From positions 1-24,494 of the forward strand of contig VXIS01000496.1 of assembly GCA_008704415.1 (NCBI GenBank): a stretch of DNA of 24,494 bases. Direction: 5' to 3'. This stretch comes from Sphaerosporella brunnea (taxonomy: Eukaryota > Ascomycota > Pezizomycetes > Pezizales > Pyronemataceae). The notes under the pieces are model-generated. The model ran no database searches. It saw only the letters and a list, made by a program, of their open reading frames with translations, and was not told where the DNA came from. Each line of letters starts with the position of its first letter. Position 1 is the stretch's first letter. A program made the translations under genes and the position numbers. Shown here piece after piece: positions 18,475 to 24,494 of the stretch.

Positions 18475-18702
18475 TGTTGGAAAAGGATTTCGGGTGGCAA
18501 CCGTGAAGGATTTTCGGGTGGAGACGGTGGGTCTAGATTTCTTAGTCTTGTTTCCATTGTTTTCTGTTTCCGTTTTCCGTAGTGTGATGTTGTCCTTTTC
18601 CTGTTGTGCCCACGCGGCTTTTGGCCGACTTATGTATATAAACACCCCGAAGCGCCCGCTCCGGGGAACTTCAGAGTCAACAATCAATCTTTTCTCTCAA
18701 CA
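18475..18702 (+). repeat. 5' LTR of copia-type element
   Basis: Starts TGTTGGAAAAGG and ends TTCTCTCAACA, 228 bp. TATATAAA at 18635-18642 is the likely TATA box for the element's transcript. Confidence 0.92.
18635..18642 (+). promoter_or_regulatory. TATA box in 5' LTR
   Basis: TATATAAA, conserved at 19806-19813 in the 3' LTR. It sits about 60 bp before the LTR end, as expected for U3/R promoters. Confidence 0.6.
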
Positions 18703-18714
18703 GGTTATGAGCCC
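18703..18714 (+). promoter_or_regulatory. Primer-binding site, half-initiator-tRNA type
   Basis: GGTTATGAGCCC directly abuts the left LTR. It is complementary to GGGCTCATAACC, the anticodon stem-loop sequence of eukaryotic initiator Met tRNA. Copia-type elements prime from a half molecule cleaved there instead of from the tRNA 3' end. Position and match are seen; the mechanism is inferred from known copia elements. Confidence 0.7.
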
Positions 18715-18822
18715 TCTGCGCTTCCGTTGAAAAGCGGTTCAAGCTTTTCTCCGAGCCTTTGCTCTTCCCTTTCCGTTTGCCGAAGAACCTCGGTACTCAA
18801 TCACGGACGATCACTCTACTCC

Positions 18823-19076
18823 AGTCACCTCCGCTCTGACTGCCTGAACCTGTTGATAGTCACCTCCGCTCTGACTATCTCCCATCGCCGATTCTGCTCA
18901 CAGTCACCTCCGCTCTGACTATCTCCCATCGCCGATTCTGTTCATAGTCACCTCCGCTCTGACTCCTTGAACACCGTTGATAGTCACCTCCGCTCTGATT
19001 ATTCTCCCATCGCCGAGTCTTTCCTACCCAGTCACCTCCGCTCTGACGACCAACCAAAGTCACCTCCGCTCTGACT
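18823..19076 (+). repeat. Seven 19-bp hairpin-forming repeats in element leader
   Basis: AGTCACCTCCGCTCTGACT or a near copy starts at 18823, 18858, 18902, 18946, 18982, 19030 and 19058. Spacings are 35, 44, 44, 36, 48 and 28 bp. In most copies AGTCA at the start pairs with TGACT at the end over a 9-nt loop; some copies have lost the final base or changed one. Spacers themselves share TCTCCCATCGCCGATTCTG. Irregular spacing and location inside an LTR element show this is not CRISPR. Confidence 0.85.
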
Positions 19077-19144
19077 ACGCTTGCTACCTCTTCCGAAGCT
19101 GTTCCGCTTACTTTGAACGTCCAACTTGTACGGCCCTCTTCTTT

Positions 19145-19218
19145 GAGCTCTAGAGTCTTATTCTCTCGCTCAACCCTCGATTCTTCTTCAGAGCTCTAGA
19201 GTTTTCTACTCTCGCTCA
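19145..19218 (+). repeat. Direct repeat pair in element leader
   Basis: GAGCTCTAGAGT followed by a TCTCGCTCA block occurs twice, about 45 bp apart, just before the protease fragment. It is likely local duplication within the leader. Confidence 0.55.
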
Positions 19219-19227
19219 TCCGCTCGC

Positions 19228-19642
19228 TTGCCGGCCACTAGAAATCAGTGTCGTTACCCCAAAACGGTGGGAGGTTACGCAAAGAAGATGGCTACTGCTC
19301 GTATGCGGGACAGTCAGAATTCAGGGTCCACGGCCAATCTAGCGGCAGCCGACGCTAGTCCTCCTGATAATCCTCACGAATCCGTCTTCACTGTCGATGC
19401 TCTGCGCGTGTCGTCCGACTCAAGTTTCACGTCCTCCGACTGGATCCACGACACTGGTGCTTCTTCCCACATCACCGGCAATCGTCAGCTCTTCTCCTCC
19501 TGCAAGGCATACTATCCGGGGGAGCATCTTGTTCGTACTGCCAATAACCAAGTCGTCTCGGGAAGGATCAAGCACGAGGCGTTTGTGAAGGAAATTGGAT
19601 TGATGTGGTTTCTAATTTGCGACCGCATGGGCAACGGCGGAG
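19228..19642 (+). pseudogene. Copia Pol fragment: retropepsin-like protease
   Basis: The open frame contains DWIHDTGASSHITGNRQLF, the active-site region of Ty1/copia aspartic proteases (D-T-G-A-S at 19450-19464). Next comes SSCKAYYPGEHLVRTANNQ, matching the normal continuation toward the flap. Upstream is a short linker rich in A and S, where the Gag zinc knuckle would normally precede. Downstream the frame breaks from copia similarity near 19570 and runs into the 3' LTR. The first in-frame ATG is 19288. Gag plus all of integrase and RT are deleted. The catalytic triplet is preserved, but a functional protease is unlikely from so short a piece. Confidence 0.8.
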
Positions 19643-19873
19643 TGTTGGAAAAGGATTTCGGGTGGCAACCGTGAAGGATTGTCGGGTGGAGACCGTGGGT
19701 CTAGATTTCTTAGTCTTGTTTCCATTGTTTTCCGTTTCCGTTTTCCGTAGTTTGATGTCCTCCTTTTCCTGTTGTTTTGCCCACGCGGCTTTTGGCCGAC
19801 TTATGTATATAAACACCCCGAAGCTCCCGCTCCGGAGAACTTCAGAGTCAACAATCAATCTTTTCTCTCAACA
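19643..19873 (+). repeat. 3' LTR of copia-type element
   Basis: 231 bp, aligned end to end with 18475-18702. It carries a TTT insertion after CCTGTTGT and about 8 substitutions. TATA box copy at 19806-19813. Confidence 0.92.
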
Positions 19874-20079
19874 GATCGTGCCAAATTTAGCCGGGACAGG
19901 TATTCGATGCTTCGGCAGAAGTATTTGGAGCTACATGGAAGACGGTGGCGAACGATATGTACTTTGGTGTTTACCGTTCGCATACGTACGACCGGGAACG
20001 GACGCTAGAATGTGGGCAAACGAGGGACGTGAGGCGGACCGGATAATTTCCACAGGTATATACACCGGCTAGGGCTGAC

Positions 20080-23000
20080 CGGGGCAGACTGGCATAGAAT
20101 CTGCACCATCCTGTTTCCATCTCCTGCTGAACGGTGAGTGGCGAAACCTGTCAGAGAGCTTGGACTTACCTGTCTCTTTCCATGCCTTATACGTGACTAC
20201 GCTCAGCGGTGGGCGCAGCCAGCACGAAGGGGCCGCCGAACGATTGTGTACCTTCTCGTACATGCATAGTGTATTGCTCAGCGGCCGGCAATGTTCACTT
20301 AGATACGCCGACGCTTACACTTTAATAATGCTCTCGACCACCAAAAGGTGGGTTGGAGGGTGAGTGATTTCGCACCTCGACGCTGTAAGAGTCACTTAGA
20401 CACGTATATTCAACAACAGCTGGTGGCACTCACCCAGGAGGCTGACAGAAGTTCCCTCCCTCGTCGACGTACACGCCGCGGTGGGAGAATATCGCGGCAT
20501 CAACGGTGACGAGTGTTAGTTGGCGATGGACACAAGCTTGAGCTGTCACCGCCTATGATTAGAGTGGCCGGTGCGGGGAACTTGGCGAGTGTGGAAGCCG
20601 GCGTCCGGAAAGAAGGCGGTGAAAAGTTCGCCTGTATGTATCACCAGCCAGCGGGGGCTGCATGTTCCCGTCACGTAGACTTCGGTCGTTGGCTGCTCAG
20701 CGTTCCCCTCAGAGAATGCAGGATTATAGCCGTCAATCGTATCTAACAACGCTGTTTCGGCCACCAGACAGCGGTGAGACGAATCAGGCCATGCGCCGAG
20801 GGATTGTGGGCCGCAGCACCCATGTGGGAGACACCTATTGGATATCCTAAATACTCAACAGCAAGCGATGGGGCGAACCCAAAGGGCCGACAGAGCATCT
20901 CCGCGGTTAGGCGAATATCCCGTTGGCGGCACCAGCGGTGACGTGCTGTTCGGTGAAGTAAGTGATGCAGAAATTACCATCGGATACGGAGAACCCACTG
21001 TTTGCCAGCTGCGGCGCCGTCCGTAATGCTTCATCCCGTGAATCCCCGATCTCCCCAATGCCTCGCCTACCAAGGAAAGGGCCACTCGTCGCTGTGATAG
21101 TATATTTTGAGCCCGGTATCGCCGATGCTGACTTTTCTAACCCGTCTTCGGAACCTGACCTGGGAACCTGTTTTCTTCACCGGCTTTGCCGCTGCGCTGT
21201 AGCATTCCTATCATCATGTTAGTCTGCGGATCTCTTGGCGATGCATGATGCTTAACAAACTTCCTCCACGTTGTCTGTAACCATACAGTTCGGCCGTGTT
21301 TGGATGCGGGTGCATCACTACGGTGAAGCGAGTGCTGCTCGGTGAAGCGAGTGCTGGCTTGTGAAGCACCGGTTTGGTGAGCAAGACGAGCTTGATCCTT
21401 GGGCTGCTCGACGAAGCCGCCGTGAGGCTGGCGGAGGACCATTCCCACACGTATAGCAGCGATCAAAAGATAGGGACGGCACCATCTTGTCTGTCCTACT
21501 CCGCAGTGAGCGGAAACCGTCGCTAGAGGCTGTAGCGCTTATCAGTTCGTCGATTGTGAGCTTGACGGAACCTGGACGGTCGGCAGATAATTCTCACCTG
21601 CGTGTTTCCACCCCATGCACGTACGCCAGCGCTGAGCCAATATCTGGCTGTTGGCGGCTGTTTCGAGTGCTCGACTGTGAAGCTTTTCCTTTCCCCATTG
21701 AAGTGAGCGAAAACCAGGTGGCTTGCGCTAGTAGAATTCCTTACAATGCAATCGCAGCAGGCCTCTCTCGGCCACCAGCATCCGTGACGGTTTGTGTGGT
21801 GGGGGCTGGCACGAACGGGTGGTTCGCGGGAAAGACAAAAGAATCTGTCAACGTTACCAGTATACACAGTGAGGAGTCGCGGCCACTATTTATCTACCAC
21901 AAGTTCCGACATGCGACTTGCGAGTTCTACCCAGTGATGAGGTTCGCGGGAAGTGCGGTTTTATGATTTACAAGACCTTGAGGCCTTGGACTGGGCGGCC
22001 GAGACCGGCAGAGAATATAAATCTTCCTACACGTAGTCAGCGGTTGTCAAAACCGATGAGCCGCAAGCGGGTTACCTATGTTGTCTATCGGTACTCGGCG
22101 GTGACTATGGTCTGGGAGGCTGGACAACAATCCCCTCCTGTAAGTTGCGTTATTGTCAGCTGGGGTGAACCTGGAAGATCGCCAGATAATTCTTGCCTGT
22201 GTTTCCATTCCGTACACGTTTGCCAGAGGTTATCCGGCTGTTTCGAGTGCACAGCTGGCGTGCAGCCGTGCTGTTTCCAATCCAGTGAGAGACGACCAGG
22301 AGGGCGGCGGGGAATTTGCATTGGTAGGATCCTTTATGATGCAGTGTTATACTCCTATAATTGTAATCTGAATCGTCTCGACTACCAGGATTGGGGGTGG
22401 AAAGTTGGTGGCCGTGATAGCTGATTCGAGCTGGTGGTGAGCGGTTACTACGGAAGACGGAAAAAGCAGCATCCACGTACCCATACTCAGTTGATAAGCG
22501 CCGAACGGGTGACAGTCAAGGAATCAGGCGGGCCCAATCTATCCCACAAGTTAGTCTTTTTCACTCATTCGAATATGGCAATCATACCCAGTTCAAAGGG
22601 AGTGCGGTTGTGCGATTACGAGCTTAAGGCCTTTGACTAACTCCACCAACACAGCCGGATAATCCACATCTGCATGTTTCCACCTCATACATGTACAGTT
22701 ACCAGCAATTAAGCGCGTTGAGAAGGAGGGCGCTTGGATCTTTTCCTCTGGTCTACCCGTACTGGGCGGCTGCGGTGACTGTGGCCAGGGACGCCAGCGA
22801 AGACTTTGCACCTGCAAGTTCCCCTATTAGCCATGCACGTCATCTCAAAGCAGACAATAATGCAGGGAGTCAGACTCCACTTCCGTGTGTTGCCATCTCG
22901 GACCGGCTGTTCTGAGTGCTCCGTGCCGTTTCGTATAGCAGTTGAAACGTGACCTGCTCAACGGTGAAGCTTCGTGAATCGTCATCCCTTACATGCCGTC

Positions 23001-24494
23001 AACAGGCCCACCGCATTGATCGGCTCTCATCTGATGCTGTGGTTTAAGCTTTCTCAGAAGCGTAGAAAAGCCGGCTCGGCCGCCAGAATTGCGGGTGTTG
23101 GGAGTGCACAAGCGGATGGCGGTCAATAGTCCGGCCGGCCGGCAGGTCAAACGGGGCCCCACGGAGTGGGTCAGGTCGGGCCGGTGATGTGGCAAACCCG
23201 ACAGGTTCGGGCCGGCATAAGAAAAACCTGGATATCTGATAGGTGCCGGCCGGTGCCCGGTATCCTGGATTCAGGTCGGGTCGGTCATTGTGCCGCACGC
23301 CGGTCCACAAAAAGCGCTAATCGTTGGGTGCGCGCTCCGCCGCAACCAAAGCGTCCATCGCAATCAAAAGACCGGGAACAGCGGGCGGCGGAGATCGAGG
23401 GGTAGCTGGAGATCCTTCAGGTTGTTGAATCTGTGTCTCACGTTCATGTTTCTTTCCTTGATGCATGTGTAAGCAAAAAACTGCAGATGCCTGGCGGGCC
23501 CGCCGGGCGCCGGGTACTTTTGGGCCTGGCGGGTGCCCGTAGGCGCCCGGGTCTCGATCCAAAAAGCCTGGTCCAAACGGGCCGTGATTTCCAAAGCCCG
23601 TTTCAATCAGTCCGGTTCAGGCCGCGCTCAAAGCCGGACTGGCCGGACTTTTGACAGCCCTGGTTGCACAAGCGGATGGCGAGCCGTAACTTTGGAAGAC
23701 CGGCGGAGGCTCTGTTTCCAACCCGGCAACCTACACACACGCAAAGCAAATATCCTACTTCCGGGTGCTCTGCTGTGAAGCCGTGCGGTTTTGTGTAGTA
23801 GTTAAAAGTGCTTAGCCGTGCCACTACTCAGTGGGGATCAGGAGGCCGCCGGCAAACCTGCACAAAGTAGGATACCATATGCTTATTTGAACAGTAGAAA
23901 CGCCGTCCATGAGTGGGCAGCGTGAGCGAGGCCGCGAGAGATGCGAATCATAACCGGGAAGCGCTTCGCCGGGTGCTAGGTTGTGAAGCACCGGGTTCAT
24001 AATGAAGACGAGCTCAATCCTTGGGTTACTCGATGCCGGTTCGCTACGAGGTGGGCCGACAGGGTTGCATCTCTATGTTTCCATTTCGTATCAGTTAGCA
24101 GTGATCAAAGCCGGTGAGCGTCAAGGAGGAGTACCCTATCGTATCTACCGGTACTCCGGTGTTGCCTTGTGCCATGGCTAGGGAGGCCGGCGAGGACTTA
24201 GCACCCTGCACCGTTTCCTATGGGCTGGGCGAATCTGAAAGAGCTGCATATTATTCCTAACGGTGTTTCCATCCGGACACGTACGCCAGCGATGAGTGAC
24301 CCCTTGCGAGTGCTTAGTGGTGAAGCCGTGTCGTTTGTCATCAAGGCGAGCGAAACCCACGAGGCGGGCTGTGAGTCTGCATTCGTATGATGCCGTGTCT
24401 GTGCATGTATAATCTGAATTATACTGAAGTCGTCTCGGACTCTTGCTGCAAGTCGGTCATCGTGTGGCACGGTGGCAATGAGCCGGTTGTGACC
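20080..24494. repeat. Diverged repeat region without genes
   Basis: The landmark TGTTTCCA, usually followed by a CGTACACGTACGCCAGCG-like phrase, occurs at 20112, 21603, 22200, 22675, 23713, 24075 and 24264. Other phrases recur at consistent places. A GTGAAGCACCGG...GACGAGCT block is at 21346-21412 and 23969-24035. A TCTACCGGTACTC-like block is at 22084-22142, 22752-22817 and 24140-24209. An AGTGCGGTT...GGCCTT.GAC block is at 21929-21990 and 22588-22640. Spacing of about 0.5-0.65 kb between some copies suggests an old tandem or clustered repeat with many deletions. Open frames across it differ from copy to copy, so it is probably non-coding. One hAT-like insertion interrupts it. Confidence 0.6.
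23121..23664. mobile_element. Non-autonomous hAT-like element (about 544 bp)
   Basis: The left end GGTCAATAGTCCGGCCGGCC resembles the reverse complement of the right end, TGTCAAAAGTCCGGCCAGTC (within 23637-23658). Both neighbouring interiors are very rich in CCGG, GGGCC and GGTCGGG motifs, as in hAT subterminal regions. The 16-bp TGCACAAGCGGATGGC occurs at 23105-23120 and 23665-23680, tightly bracketing the unit. That is longer than the 8-bp duplication of hAT elements, so its origin is unclear. No transposase is encoded. A related end fragment lies at 15190-15305. Superfamily assignment is tentative. Confidence 0.6.

Larger units (their letters stand above)
18475..19873 (+). mobile_element. 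Miniature Ty1/copia-type LTR retrotransposon (1.4 kb)
   Basis: Two direct LTRs (18475-18702 and 19643-19873) enclose only 940 bp. GATCG occurs on both outer sides (18470-18474 and 19874-19878), a perfect 5-bp duplication. The first bases inside the left LTR match an initiator-tRNA primer-binding site of the copia type. The internal part holds a structured repeat leader and a fragment of the copia protease. Gag, integrase, reverse transcriptase and RNase H are gone, so it would need enzymes from a full-length relative. The LTRs differ by about 8 substitutions and a 3-nt indel in 228 bp (about 96% identity, by eye), so the insertion is not brand new. Confidence 0.92.

Noticed and set aside
18288..18506. 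Forward frame entering the 5' LTR, and its counterpart leaving the 3' LTR near 19874-20072.
   Set aside because: Joining the flanks after removing the element gives no recognisable or consistently open protein, so a disrupted gene cannot be claimed.
18875..19063. Minus-strand frame with repeated QSGGDY.
   Set aside because: It is only the antisense of the 19-bp leader repeats, with no start context or domain.
18823..19076. Regular short repeats resembling a CRISPR array.
   Set aside because: Spacing is irregular (28-48 bp), spacers are similar to one another, the DNA is eukaryotic, and the array lies inside an LTR element.
21487..22424. Two overlapping forward frames of about 160 residues with similar segments (EPGRSADNS / EPGRSPDNS).
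   Set aside because: The similarity reflects the underlying DNA repeat; frames elsewhere in the repeat are broken and no domain is recognisable.

Overview
The window looks like transposon-rich DNA from a filamentous fungus, most likely an ascomycete. The signs are short introns (47 and 64 nt) with GT...AG ends and CTRAY-like branch points, a fungal-type pogo transposase, a Tad1/CgT1-like LINE, Ty1/copia remnants, and very few ordinary genes. In several decayed coding regions the in-frame stops could have come from CAG to TAG or CGA to TGA. That is compatible with cytosine mutation such as RIP, but this is inference. I cannot name the species; a truffle-like or other Pezizomycete genome is only a guess.

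Layout. Positions 198-842 hold a 639-bp PIF/Harbinger-type element with 54-bp inverted ends and a TAA target duplication. 977-1841 is a deleted hAT element keeping only the end of its transposase. 1839-2890 has no clear gene. 2898-3487 carries, on the minus strand, the C-terminal end of a broken pogo-like transposase. 3490-6090 is a complete pogo-family element: TA duplication, 23-bp perfect inverted ends, and a transposase gene that appears intact once a 47-nt intron is removed, with a tail of nineteen 7-residue repeats. 6093 to about 9490 is a LINE broken by frameshifts, a stop and internal deletions. 9503-9706 is a solo LTR with a GGATG duplication.

10352-10895 is the best candidate for a host gene, a small F-box-like protein with a tiny last exon. 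10925-11770 (minus strand) is a decayed copia-like Gag. 12737-12899 is a small foldback element. 15353-15559 is a second solo LTR of the 9503 family, inverted. About 17000-17580 shows what may be a decayed spliced gene of unknown family.

18475-19873 is a miniature Ty1/copia-type element: two LTRs about 96% identical, a GATCG duplication, a primer-binding site matching the internal (half-molecule) initiator-tRNA type, seven 19-bp hairpin-forming repeats in the leader, and only a protease fragment of pol. From about 20080 to the end there is no gene. Much of it consists of scattered, diverged copies of a common repeat, interrupted by a roughly 544-bp hAT-like non-autonomous element at 23121-23664.

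The genes do not form a pathway. The window is a record of successive insertions and decay, with one potentially active DNA transposon.
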